From Phreatobacter aquaticus (lineage in GTDB: Bacteria; Pseudomonadota; Alphaproteobacteria; Rhizobiales; Phreatobacteraceae): a DNA stretch of 64,000 nucleotides. The notes beneath the pieces were generated by a model, which saw nothing but the letters and a program-made list of their open reading frames with translations, ran no database searches and was not told where the DNA came from. Location of the stretch: positions 1,326,828 to 1,390,827 of the forward strand of contig NZ_CP039865.1 in NCBI RefSeq assembly GCF_005160265.1, written 5' to 3'. The position numbers and the translations under genes are program-made. Of this stretch, positions 38,619 to 49,860 are shown piece by piece (position 1 is the stretch's first letter; each line of letters opens with the position of its first letter).

Positions 38619-39431
38619 CTACCGCCCCACCGCCTGCGCATCCCGGTGCGACAGCCACCTCGCGACATCGCCCTTGTCGCTGTCCGGATTGCGGTCGAAA
38701 TGGCGGGTGCGGGCGGCCTCGAAGGTCCGGTCATAGCGCCGCCGGACCGCCGGTCGGTCGGTGGCTTCCGCCAGGGCGCCCGCGTTCAGGCGCTGGAACC
38801 GCGCCTCCAGCGAGATGCCGGGGCGGCCTGCCCGGTTGACGCTTTCGACATAGCGGGTGACGGCGATATCGCAGCCGCGCCGCCCGGAGGCTGCACGCAC
38901 GAGGCTCGTATTGCCCCAGTCCACCACCTCCGGAAAGGTCGCGAGCAGTTTCCAGCCGGCATCGAACACCCGGATGGTCCAGCGGTGCACGCCCATGCCA
39001 TTGCTCTGGGCATTCCAGGCCGCGAGCACCGTTTCGGATGTGCCGTCGCCGTCGAGATCGACGCGGATCAGGTCGAAGCTCTGATACTTCCCGGCCATCA
39101 GCTCGTCGGGCAGCACCTGCACCGGCTGGCCCGGCCGCATCAGCAGGAAGGCATGTTCCGGCGTGCCCTCGGGCAGGTCCTTGCCGTCCGGCGGCACCAC
39201 CTGGCAGCGCCAGAGCGTTGCGCCGCCGCCGGCCTCGAAGGCAATGCCATGGGTGCAGCCGACCGGGTTTTCCGGCACCGGCTTCAGCCAGCTGGACGTC
39301 ACCGCATCGCGCGGCGGGCGGGCCGGCGTCGCGATCGACAGGGGCCGGCAGGCCTCAAGCCCCGCGGCCAGCGCCGGCAGGGGCGCCAGCACCAGCGCGA
39401 GGCAGAGGGTGAGAGCCCGGCACATCGCCAT
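38619..39431 (-). CDS. Exported protein of unknown function
   Basis: A 270-residue protein with an N-terminal signal (CRALTLCLALVLAPLPALAA). The mature part contains LIRVDLDGDGTSETVLAAWN, an EF-hand-like DxDGDG loop seen in FG-GAP/VCBS calcium-binding repeats, and FDAGWKLLATFPEVVDWG. The C-terminus is basic. It looks like a periplasmic single-repeat beta protein. No family is recognised. Its start is two bases from the stop of the upstream GST gene, so they probably share a transcript. Confidence 0.65.
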   Translation of the reverse strand: MAMCRALTLCLALVLAPLPALAAGLEACRPLSIATPARPPRDAVTSSWLKPVPENPVGCTHGIAFEAGGGATLWRCQVVPPDGKDLPEGTPEHAFLLMRPGQPVQVLPDELMAGKYQSFDLIRVDLDGDGTSETVLAAWNAQSNGMGVHRWTIRVFDAGWKLLATFPEVVDWGNTSLVRAASGRRGCDIAVTRYVESVNRAGRPGISLEARFQRLNAGALAEATDRPAVRRRYDRTFEAARTRHFDRNPDSDKGDVARWLSHRDAQAVGR

Positions 39432-39432
39432 G

Positions 39433-40305
39433 TCAGGTCTTCGGTTCCAGCTTGTCCTGCGTCTTGGTCTCAAAGTCGCTGGCCTCGTGCCGCTCGCGCA
39501 GCTGGCTCGACAATTCGCCCTGCATGCGGTTGACCATGCGGCCACGCTGCACGGCAGGGCGGGCGCCGATCTGGTCGGCCCAGCGGCGCACGTTTCCGTA
39601 TTCCTGCACCTGCAGGAACTCGCCGGCCTCGTAGGTGAGGCCCTTGGAGAGCGCGCCATACCAGGGCCAGACCGCCATGTCGGCGATCGTGTAGTCCGGC
39701 CCGGCCAGATACTCGCTTGTCGCAAGGCGGCGATCCAGCACGTCCATCTGGCGCTTCACCTCCATGGCGAAGCGGTCGATGGCATATTCGATCTTCACCG
39801 GCGCATAGGCGTAGAAATGGCCGAAGCCGCCGCCGAGATAGGGCGCGGATCCCATCTGCCAGAACAGCCAGGACAGCGTCTCGGCCCGCGCCGCGCCCGA
39901 GGCCGGCAGGAAGGCGCCGAACTTCTCGGCGAGATAGGTGAGGATGGCACCCGATTCGAACACGCGCACCGGCTCCGGCCCGGAGCGGTCCATCAGCGCC
40001 GGGATCTTCGAATTGGGGTTCACCTCAACGAAGCCCGAACCGAACTGGTCGCCCTCCGAGATGCGGATCAGCCAGGCGTCATATTCGGCTTGCGTATGGC
40101 CCGCCGCCAGCAGCTCCTCCAGCATCACCGTCACCTTCACGCCGTTCGGCGTGCCGAGCGAATAGAGCTGGAGGGGATGCCGCCCGACGGGCAGCTCCTT
40201 CTCGTGGGTCGCGCCCGCCACCGGGCGGTTGATATTGGCGAAACGCCCGCCCGAGGCCTTGTTCCAGGTCCAGACTTTCGGCGGGGTGTAATCGGCGGAG
40301 GACAT
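39433..40305 (-). CDS. yghU: YghU-like glutathione S-transferase (disulfide-bond oxidoreductase)
   Basis: A 290-residue GST of the Nu class. It begins TPPKVWTWNKASGGRFANIN, a family N-terminus; the thioredoxin-like domain has LYSLGTPNGVKVTVMLEELL and VNPNSKIPALMDRSG, and the helical domain FESGAILTYLAEKFGAFLP and DYTIADMAVWPWYG. YghU/YfcG proteins bind two glutathione molecules and reduce disulfides. ATG at 40303-40305 with a GGAG upstream is the best start. It is divergent from the thiamine operon. Confidence 0.92.
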   Translation of the reverse strand: MSSADYTPPKVWTWNKASGGRFANINRPVAGATHEKELPVGRHPLQLYSLGTPNGVKVTVMLEELLAAGHTQAEYDAWLIRISEGDQFGSGFVEVNPNSKIPALMDRSGPEPVRVFESGAILTYLAEKFGAFLPASGAARAETLSWLFWQMGSAPYLGGGFGHFYAYAPVKIEYAIDRFAMEVKRQMDVLDRRLATSEYLAGPDYTIADMAVWPWYGALSKGLTYEAGEFLQVQEYGNVRRWADQIGARPAVQRGRMVNRMQGELSSQLRERHEASDFETKTQDKLEPKT

Positions 40306-40433
40306 GGCGGGGCTCCAGAGGAGGGCAAAGGTTGGACGCATGGTGCGTCGGGAGGGGGAGCGAGGGCAAGGGATACCAGCGTGCTCCCCATCCTCCTTGA
40401 CTTCCGTCGCCCACACGTCACATTCAGACCTGC

Positions 40434-40538
40434 ACCGAGGGGGGCCCCGAGAGGGGGCTGAGAGGCCGCACCGCACGTCAGTCGTGCTCCGCGGCGACCC
40501 TTGAACCTGATCCGGGTCATGCCGGCGGAGGGACGGGA
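40434..40538 (+). promoter_or_regulatory. TPP riboswitch upstream of thiE-thiC
   Basis: The conserved thi-box halves are both present: CTGAGAG (40458-40464) and CCCTTGAACCTGATC (40498-40512) followed by CCGGGTCATGCCGGCGGAGG (40512-40531). The variable P3 arm lies between them. The riboswitch is 71 bases upstream of the thiE ATG; the linker ends in TTCCCCCCAAGAGGAGG, where a C-run next to the Shine-Dalgarno could mask it, suggesting translational control, though this is inference. The whole 304-base gap (40306-40609) otherwise has no gene. Confidence 0.95.
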
Positions 40539-40609
40539 ATGCCTGACGACCACACACGGCGCCTTGCGCGCCTCGCAGCCATCGCCGTTCCCCCCAAGAG
40601 GAGGACGGC

Positions 40610-43104
<2,495 letters not shown>

Positions 43105-43142
43105 GCAGAGCGGGGCGGGGCGCGGCGTGGCCCGCGCCCCCG

Positions 43143-43721
43143 TCACGTCGTGACGTTGTAGGAGTGCACCGTCGCGGTCGTCAGGTCGCAGTCGAAGACG
43201 ATGGTCACGCCGTCCAGGTCGGCAGATCCCCAGAGCGACAGGCCGATGGTCGCCGGGGGCGGCACGCAGACGATCAGCTGCCCGTCCGGCCTGTCCGGAA
43301 GGTTGGGGAAGCGCTTGGCGAAATCCGCATAGCTGCGCGGAACAGCCGACGCGAGCATCAGCGGCACGAAGGGCAGGAGGTCGGGAAAGCCGCGATAGGG
43401 CCAGTCATCCAGCGATCGCGTGCTGGACATGCTCAGCACCTCGACCTCATGGGAGTGGGTGAGGCGGTAGGTCATGTCGCCGCCCCCGAAGCACATGCCG
43501 TAGACGAGCGGGAAATCCAACAGATAGGTCCGGCTCAGCGCCCGGATGGCCCGTCCGCTGAGCTTCGCGATGGCGTGGAGCCGACGCGGTCCGTGGTCGA
43601 GGCCGGTCACGGTCCAGTCCAGCGGCCCCCCGAGGTGGAAGGACGTGATCCTGCCGGCGGGGACGAAGGTGTAGTCCACGCCGTCGCAATGGGCATGCAC
43701 GAGCCTTTCCTTGCGGGCCAT
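43143..43721 (-). CDS. Protein of unknown function
   Basis: With ATG at 43719-43721, preceded by CTGGAGGGACC (a good ribosome site), the product is 192 residues. There is no signal peptide or membrane helix. Stretches such as HCDGVDYTFVPAGRITSFHL, YLLDFPLVYGMCFGGGDMTY and DLLPFVPLMLASAVPRSYADF suggest a compact mixed fold, with acidic and aromatic clusters. I recognise no family. It is convergent with thiC, 38 bases away, and divergent from the following region; nothing around it hints at a role. Confidence 0.55.
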   Translation of the reverse strand: MARKERLVHAHCDGVDYTFVPAGRITSFHLGGPLDWTVTGLDHGPRRLHAIAKLSGRAIRALSRTYLLDFPLVYGMCFGGGDMTYRLTHSHEVEVLSMSSTRSLDDWPYRGFPDLLPFVPLMLASAVPRSYADFAKRFPNLPDRPDGQLIVCVPPPATIGLSLWGSADLDGVTIVFDCDLTTATVHSYNVTT

Positions 43722-43830
43722 GGTCCCTCCAGCGCAGCGCGGTCCTCGACCGTCTGACGGCAAGCGGCGTTTGTCGGATATCGGCATGCGGGAATTGTCG
43801 ATGTTCTATATATGTTCTCACATTGCGTCA

Positions 43831-44112
43831 ATGAAGGACTGCTCGGGTGACTTGTGCCGGCGCGTCTTCTCCCGGCCGAAGGTCGCGGGCAGCAGAAACT
43901 CCGGCCACGGTGGGTTCCGCGTTGTGAGGCAGGGTGCGACGGGGAACAGCCTCGGCTGCGACTTCTCCGACATCCGCTACGAATTCGACACCCGCCGGCA
44001 TGTGAACTGGTGCATGAGCCAAAGCGCCAATCAGATGCGCACGGCGCCGGCCCTGCATCACAGAAATCTCGCCGCCCGCTGCAGCCGGAGCGGCGTCACC
44101 TTCACCAGATGA
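43831..44112 (+). CDS. Possible small Cys/Trp protein or gene remnant
   Basis: The 438-base stretch 43722-44159 has no strong gene, but this frame (93 codons from ATG 43831, or 103 from ATG 43801) contains LGCDFSDIRYEFDTRRHVNW-C followed by MSQSANQM and a final AARC. This spacing (GC, R-[YW]-x3-x4-H-x-[NY]-W-C, closing C) resembles small exported proteins common in this order. The N-terminus lacks a signal peptide, so this may be the preserved 3' end of a decayed gene or a short real one. The upstream TATATATG stretch is unusually AT-rich. Confidence 0.35.
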   Translation: MKDCSGDLCRRVFSRPKVAGSRNSGHGGFRVVRQGATGNSLGCDFSDIRYEFDTRRHVNWCMSQSANQMRTAPALHHRNLAARCSRSGVTFTR

Positions 44113-44159
44113 TGCTGTACTGTCGGGCGCCAACACCGTCCGACAGGAGGACCGCCGCC

Positions 44160-44777
44160 ATGACCCGACCGCCCGGCTTCGACCATTGGGAAGAACGGTT
44201 CGCCGGAGCGGAGTTCCGGTTCGGCCGCGAGCCGAACCCGTTCCTCGTCCGCTGCAAGCCGCTTCTGCCGGCCTCGGGCAAGGCGCTGGCGGTGGCCGAT
44301 GGCGAGGGTCGCAACGGTGTCTGGCTCGCGCGCCAGGGGCTGGATGTCGTCTCCGCCGACTTCTCGCCCACCGCTCAAGGCAAGGCCCGTGCGCTCGCCG
44401 CCGAACACCGCGTTGCCGTCACCTTCGTCGAGGCGGATGCCCACACCTGGGCCTATCCGGAAGCCGCATTCGACGTGGTGGTGGAAATCTTCACCCAGTT
44501 CAGCCCGCCCGAGGGCCGGGCGCTGAAATGGGCCGGCATGCGCCGCGCGCTGAAGCCCGGTGGCCTCCTCATCATCGTCGGTTACACGCCGAAACAGCTC
44601 ACCTATACCTCCGGCGGGCCGAAGCAGATCGAGAACCTCTATACTCGCGAATTGCTCGAGCAAGCCTTCGGTGATTTCGCCGATGTTGCGATCACCGAGG
44701 AAGAGACGGAACTCCAGGAAGGGCCTGGCCATTCCGGCCTGTCCGCGGTGATCGGGCTGACGGCGAGGAAGCGCTGA
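44160..44777 (+). CDS. Class I SAM-dependent methyltransferase
   Basis: A 205-residue soluble methyltransferase. Motif I is ALAVADGEGRNGVWLARQG (GxGxxG-like, here DGEGRNG), followed by VSADFSPTAQGKA, VTFVEADAHTW and the motif IV region FDVVVEIFTQFSPPEGR; MRRALKPGGLLIIVGYTPKQ is motif VI. The pattern fits the TehB/thiopurine-like group found beside detoxification genes, but the substrate is unknown. ACAGGAGGACC precedes the ATG at 44160, a strong ribosome site. Confidence 0.85.
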   Translation: MTRPPGFDHWEERFAGAEFRFGREPNPFLVRCKPLLPASGKALAVADGEGRNGVWLARQGLDVVSADFSPTAQGKARALAAEHRVAVTFVEADAHTWAYPEAAFDVVVEIFTQFSPPEGRALKWAGMRRALKPGGLLIIVGYTPKQLTYTSGGPKQIENLYTRELLEQAFGDFADVAITEEETELQEGPGHSGLSAVIGLTARKR

Positions 44778-44906
44778 GCCCTTCAGGATGCGGGGCGTCC
44801 CCGAAGGCCTCCAGCCCCAATTCTCACGATGAATTCATCGCGCGCGTTAACCTCAATTTGTCAACTGCGGACGTAAGGTAACCTGTCCATAGCGGGGCAA
44901 GGGTGA

Positions 44907-47900
44907 ATGACGGCACGCGACAGCACGGCGGGTTTGGTTGAAGGCGCAGCCGTTGGCGTGCCAGCCACGCAGTCCGCCTTGACCCTGGATCAGGCCCTGC
45001 TCGATGCCGTCGCGCACGGCGTCTGCATCTATTCGGCGCAATTCGAACTCATGGCGTTCAACCGCCGCCTGTTGGAAATCCTCCGGCTTGATCCGGCTGT
45101 GATTCACCGCGGAATGCCGATGCGCGAATTCCTGCGCGCGGCCGCCCGCAGCGGCAATCTCGACGAGGCGCGCCTCGACGCCATCTGCGACGAGCGGCTG
45201 GCCATGCTGGCCCGCAACGAACGGCTCGAGGAGCACCGCCTGCTGCCGGACGGCCGCACCCTGTCCATCACCTTCGAGCCGGTGGGCGACGGCCGCTGGG
45301 TCACCAGCTATCGCGACATCAGCGCCCAGACCAGCCTGGAAGCTGAACTGCGCGACCAGGTGGCGCGCTTCGGCCAGGCGCTCGGAAACATGTCGCATGG
45401 CCTGGCCATGTATGGTCCGGACGAGCGCCTCACCGTCTGCAACGCCCGCTTCGTCGAAACCTTCGGGCTGGACCCGTCCGTGGTGAAGCCCGGGGCGACG
45501 CTGCGCGAGGTCGCCTACCACGCCTGCAGCATCGGCGCCCATGGCGACGTCGATCCCGAGGCCTTCTATCAGGGCGCGCGCGCCCGCCTGGTCGACAGCC
45601 CGCGGGGCGGCAACCGGCACCGGCTCGGCGATGGGCGCACCATCGTCACCCACAGCCGGCCGATGGAACAGGGCGGCTGGGTGGTCACCTGCGAGGACAT
45701 CACGGAGAGCGAGCGCGTCGCCGAGGAGCTCCGCCAGCAGCACAGCCGCTTCAGCCTGGCGCTCGACAACATGTCCCACGGCCTGGCCATGTACGATTGC
45801 GACGAGCGGATGATCGTCTGCAACGACACCTACATGACGATGTTCGACATGGACCCAGGCGTTGTGAAGCCGGGGATCTCGCTGCGCGAGATGGTGCAAC
45901 ACATTGCCCGGCGCGGTCAGTATAGCGACGCCGATCTCGACCGGGTCTATGCCGATGCGCGGACACGCATGTACAGCGGCGCGGATCAAACCCATACCCG
46001 TCGCCTGGCCGATGGCCGGGTGATCGCAACGCGCAGCAGGCAGGCTCCCGGCGGTGGCTGGATCGTGACCGGCGAGGACGTCACGGAGAGCGAGCGCACG
46101 GCCGAGACGCTGCGCGAACAGCACCATCGCTTCGACGCCGCCCTCAACAACATGTCGCAGGCGCTCGCCATGTTCGACGCCGATCACCGGCTGATCGTCT
46201 GCAACGAGCGCTATGTCACGATGTTCTCCGCCGATCGCGAGGTGGTGAAGCCCGGCATCACGCTGAGGGGCGTGTTCGAGCACGGCGTCACCAAGGGCAT
46301 CTATCCCGGCGTCACCGCCGATGACCTGGTCGAGCGGCGGCTTGCCTCGCTCGCCGAGGGCGGGCGCCGCAGCTACGATCAGAGGATGGCCGACGGCCGG
46401 CTCATCGAGGTCACGCTGTCGATCATGGCGAATGGCGGCTGGGTCGGCACGTTCGACGACGTCACCGAGTCGCGCCGTGCCGAGGCAGAACGGGCCGCGG
46501 CGGTCGCCCAGCTATTCGAGAAGAAACTGCTGCTTGATGCGACGCTCGAGAGCATGGCGCACGGCCTCGCCGTGTTCGACAGCAATTTCAATGTGGTCAT
46601 CCGCAACCAGCGCTACCTCGACCTCTACTCGCGCACACCCGAGCAAGTGCCGTTTGGAAAGCCGCTGCGCGAGCTCACCGCCGAGTGCATCGAGGCTGGC
46701 GTGCATCCGCGCGACAGCGATGTGGACCAGATCTTCAACAGCTTCTGCAGCCAGCTGATGAACAATACCGGGGCCGTGCTGCAACGCCGCCTCGGCAACG
46801 GCCGGATCGTGGCGATCCGCAACCATCCGATGTCGAATGGCAATTGGGTGGCGACCTTCGAGGACATCACCGAGCGCGAGCGCGCCGCCGAGCAGGAGCG
46901 CGAGCAGAACCAGCGCTTCGATGCGGCCCTGAACAACATGGCCCATGGTCTCGCCATGCTGGACGAGGATCTGAACCTCATCGTCTGCAACAAGCGCTAT
47001 CTCGAGATGTATGGGATGTCCGCCGACATCGTGAAGCCGGGCGCAACCATGCGGGCAATCGTCGAGCATTCGCTGGCGGTCGGCAATTATGTCGGCAGGA
47101 CAGCAGATGACTTGCTGACCAGCTATCACGACAGTCTCAAGGCCGGCAACTTCGTCACGGTGAAGCAGCTCGCCGACGGCCGCTACTTCCAGGTGATCTA
47201 CCGCGCCATGCCCGGCGGCTGGGTGGCTACCCACGAGGACGTCACCGAGCGGCACACGGCGGAACAGAACATCGCCTACATGGCGCATCACGATGCGCTG
47301 ACCGGCCTGCCGAACCGCGTGCTGTTCCTGCAGACCATGGAGCAGGGCCTGGTCGAGGTGACCGGCGGGGCCGAGTCGCTGGCGCTGATCTGCCTCGACC
47401 TTGACCACTTCAAGGGGGTCAACGACACGCTTGGTCATCCGGTCGGCGACCATCTTCTGTGCCTGGTCTCCGAGCGACTGACCGACGCGGTCGGCGACGC
47501 CGGCACGCTCGCCCGCCTTGGTGGCGACGAATTCGCCGTTCTCCTGCGCAACACCTCGAAGCCCGCGGCGGAGCGGCTGGCGCGCCGTCTGGTCAGGCTG
47601 ATGGCCGAGCCCTTCGTCATCGACGGCCACATCATCAATACCGGCCTCAGCCTCGGTATCGCCATGGCGCCGGCCGATTCGACCACCGCCGACCACCTGA
47701 TGAAATGCGCCGACCTCGCGCTCTACCGCGCGAAGGCTGACGGCCGCGCCATGTTCCGCTTCTTCGAGGCGGACATGAGCGCGCGCATCCAGGCCCGCCG
47801 CGAACTTGAGCTCGATCTGCGCCAGGCGCTCGCCAATGGCGAATTCCACATGGTCTATCAGCCGCAGGTGCGGGCCGAGGACCTGACATTGTCCGGCTTC

Positions 47901-48569
47901 GAGGCCTTGCTGCGCTGGAACCACCCGGTGCGCGGCAACGTGCCGCCGTCCGACTTCATTCCCGTGGCCGAGGAAACCGGCCTCATCCAGTCGATCGGTG
48001 AATGGGTGCTGCGCTCCGCCTGTGAGGAGGCGGCGCGCTGGCCGGCTTCCGCCAAGGTGGCGATCAACCTGTCGCCGCTGCAGTTCAAGGGCCACAGCCT
48101 CGTCGCCACCGTCATCAGCGCGCTGGGCAATTCCGGCTTGTCGCCGCGCCGCCTGGAGCTGGAGATCACCGAGGCCGTGCTGCTGCAGAACGACGAGGCG
48201 ACGATCGCCACGCTGCATGAACTGAGGGCGCTCGGCATCCGCATCTCGATGGACGATTTCGGCATCGGCTACTCGTCGCTCAGCTACCTGCGCTCGTTCC
48301 CCTTCGACAAGATCAAGATCGACCGCTCGTTCATCGCCGATCTCGACCGCAACACCGACAATGCCGCGATCATCCGCGCCATGGCGAGCCTGGGCGCCAG
48401 CCTCGGCATCGATACGACCGCCGAGGGCGTCGAGACCGAGGAGCAGCTGGCCATGATCCGCCAATATGGCTGCACCGAGGTCCAGGGCTATCTGATCAGC
48501 AAGCCGCTGCCGACCGCGGACGCCCGCGCCCTGATCGAGACACACCGCGCCCGCTCAAGGGCGGCCTGA
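44907..48569 (+). CDS. Six-PAS, GGDEF, EAL cyclic-di-GMP protein
   Basis: A 1220-residue soluble protein. Six tandem PAS_7-type repeats start near residues 27, 153, 281, 409, 542 and 671, each beginning with an A-x-x-N/S-M-x-H/Q-G/A-L-A-M-like block such as LDNMSHGLAMYD and ending with a DITE/DVTE signature. A GGDEF domain follows (HHDALTGLPNR near 793; intact LARLGGDEFAVLL near 868), then an EAL domain (GFEALLRWNHP near 996, TDNAAIIRAMASLG, KPLPTADA). Both catalytic motifs look intact, so it could make or break cyclic-di-GMP. No membrane segment is seen. Confidence 0.93.
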   Translation: MTARDSTAGLVEGAAVGVPATQSALTLDQALLDAVAHGVCIYSAQFELMAFNRRLLEILRLDPAVIHRGMPMREFLRAAARSGNLDEARLDAICDERLAMLARNERLEEHRLLPDGRTLSITFEPVGDGRWVTSYRDISAQTSLEAELRDQVARFGQALGNMSHGLAMYGPDERLTVCNARFVETFGLDPSVVKPGATLREVAYHACSIGAHGDVDPEAFYQGARARLVDSPRGGNRHRLGDGRTIVTHSRPMEQGGWVVTCEDITESERVAEELRQQHSRFSLALDNMSHGLAMYDCDERMIVCNDTYMTMFDMDPGVVKPGISLREMVQHIARRGQYSDADLDRVYADARTRMYSGADQTHTRRLADGRVIATRSRQAPGGGWIVTGEDVTESERTAETLREQHHRFDAALNNMSQALAMFDADHRLIVCNERYVTMFSADREVVKPGITLRGVFEHGVTKGIYPGVTADDLVERRLASLAEGGRRSYDQRMADGRLIEVTLSIMANGGWVGTFDDVTESRRAEAERAAAVAQLFEKKLLLDATLESMAHGLAVFDSNFNVVIRNQRYLDLYSRTPEQVPFGKPLRELTAECIEAGVHPRDSDVDQIFNSFCSQLMNNTGAVLQRRLGNGRIVAIRNHPMSNGNWVATFEDITERERAAEQEREQNQRFDAALNNMAHGLAMLDEDLNLIVCNKRYLEMYGMSADIVKPGATMRAIVEHSLAVGNYVGRTADDLLTSYHDSLKAGNFVTVKQLADGRYFQVIYRAMPGGWVATHEDVTERHTAEQNIAYMAHHDALTGLPNRVLFLQTMEQGLVEVTGGAESLALICLDLDHFKGVNDTLGHPVGDHLLCLVSERLTDAVGDAGTLARLGGDEFAVLLRNTSKPAAERLARRLVRLMAEPFVIDGHIINTGLSLGIAMAPADSTTADHLMKCADLALYRAKADGRAMFRFFEADMSARIQARRELELDLRQALANGEFHMVYQPQVRAEDLTLSGFEALLRWNHPVRGNVPPSDFIPVAEETGLIQSIGEWVLRSACEEAARWPASAKVAINLSPLQFKGHSLVATVISALGNSGLSPRRLELEITEAVLLQNDEATIATLHELRALGIRISMDDFGIGYSSLSYLRSFPFDKIKIDRSFIADLDRNTDNAAIIRAMASLGASLGIDTTAEGVETEEQLAMIRQYGCTEVQGYLISKPLPTADARALIETHRARSRAA

Positions 48570-48641
48570 CGCGAAGTCCATATGGAAACGGCGGCACACC
48601 TCCCGGTGCACCGCCGCTCAGGATCGTGATGGCCGCCAGGC

Positions 48642-49748
48642 TTATTCGGCAGCCTGCGCCTGGTTCAGCGCGGGATAGTCGGTATAGCCCTCGGCACCGC
48701 CGCCATAGAACGTCTCGCGGCCCTTCAGCTCGTTCAGCGGCGCATTCAGCTTCAGCCGCTCGGCCAGATCCGGATTGGCGATATAGGCCCGGCCGAAGGC
48801 GATAGCGTCGGCGCGGCCGGCCTCGACAGCGTCGATGGCGAGGTCGCGGGTGTAGCTGTTATTGGCGATATAGGCGCCGGAGAACGCCTTCTTCAGCGCC
48901 GCATAGTCGAAGGCCATATTGTCGCGCGGGCCGCCGGTGGCGCCCTCGACGACATGGATGAAGGCGATGCCGCGCTTCGACAATTCGGCCGCGAAATAGC
49001 CGAACACCTCGGCCGGATCGCTGGTCACCGCATTGTTGGCGGGGCTCACCGGCGACAGGCGGATGCCGAGCCGGCCCTTCGGGAAGACCTTCAGGATGGC
49101 GTCAACCACCTCCAGCGGGAAGCGGGCGCGGTTCTCGACCGAGCCGCCATAGCTGTCGGTGCGGGTGTTGGAACCGTCCTTGAGGAATTGGTCGATCAGG
49201 TAGCCGTTGGCGCCGTGGATCTCGATGCCGTCGAAGCCGGCCTTGAGGGCATTGGCGGCGGCCTTCGCGAAGTCGCCGGCAACACCGGCCAGTTCGCCGG
49301 CATCGAGCGCGCGCGGGTCCGACGTATCGGTAAAGCCTGTCGGGATGAACGTCTTGGTTCCGGCATTGATGGCGGAAGGCGCAACCGGCGCGCCGCCATT
49401 CGGCTGGAGCGAGGCGTGCGAGATGCGGCCGACATGCCAGATCTGGGCGGCGATCAGGCCGCCGGCATCATGCACGCCATCGGTCACCTTGCGCCAGGCA
49501 GCCACCTGCGCGTCGCTGTAGAGGCCGGGCGTCCAGGCATAGCCCTGGCCCTGCTGCGAGACCTGCGTACCTTCGGTGATGATCAGGCCGGCGCCGGCGC
49601 GCTGGCGGTAATAGGTGATCGACAGCGCGCTCGCGGTGTCCGGGCCGTGGTCGGCGCGGTTGCGTGTCAGCGGCGCCATGACGACGCGGTTCTTGAGGGA
49701 GAGGTCGCCGATCTGGACCGGCGTGAAGAGTTTGGGCTCGTTGCTCAT
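48642..49748 (-). CDS. nemA: Alkene reductase of the Old Yellow Enzyme family
   Basis: FMN-dependent ene-reductase, 368 residues. Features are LFTPVQIGDLSLKNRVVMAP, LIITEGTQVSQQGQGY, AQIWHVGRISHAS with the substrate-binding His pair region, FDGIEIHGANGYLIDQFL and YGGSVENRARFPLEVVDAI, ending FYGGGAEGYTDYP. The N-ethylmaleimide reductase group reduces activated alkenes and nitro compounds. ATG at 49746-49748 gives the standard N-terminus. Redox regulators such as NemR are not adjacent. Confidence 0.93.
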   Translation of the reverse strand: MSNEPKLFTPVQIGDLSLKNRVVMAPLTRNRADHGPDTASALSITYYRQRAGAGLIITEGTQVSQQGQGYAWTPGLYSDAQVAAWRKVTDGVHDAGGLIAAQIWHVGRISHASLQPNGGAPVAPSAINAGTKTFIPTGFTDTSDPRALDAGELAGVAGDFAKAAANALKAGFDGIEIHGANGYLIDQFLKDGSNTRTDSYGGSVENRARFPLEVVDAILKVFPKGRLGIRLSPVSPANNAVTSDPAEVFGYFAAELSKRGIAFIHVVEGATGGPRDNMAFDYAALKKAFSGAYIANNSYTRDLAIDAVEAGRADAIAFGRAYIANPDLAERLKLNAPLNELKGRETFYGGGAEGYTDYPALNQAQAAE

Positions 49749-49860
49749 GGAATGGACCTGACAGAAAAAGCGGCGCTGGCCTCGGCCGTTCGCCGCGGGG
49801 GAGAAGGACAAGCTGCAAATGGGAATGGCTACCGCGCCGCACCATAGCGATGCGCGCGGG

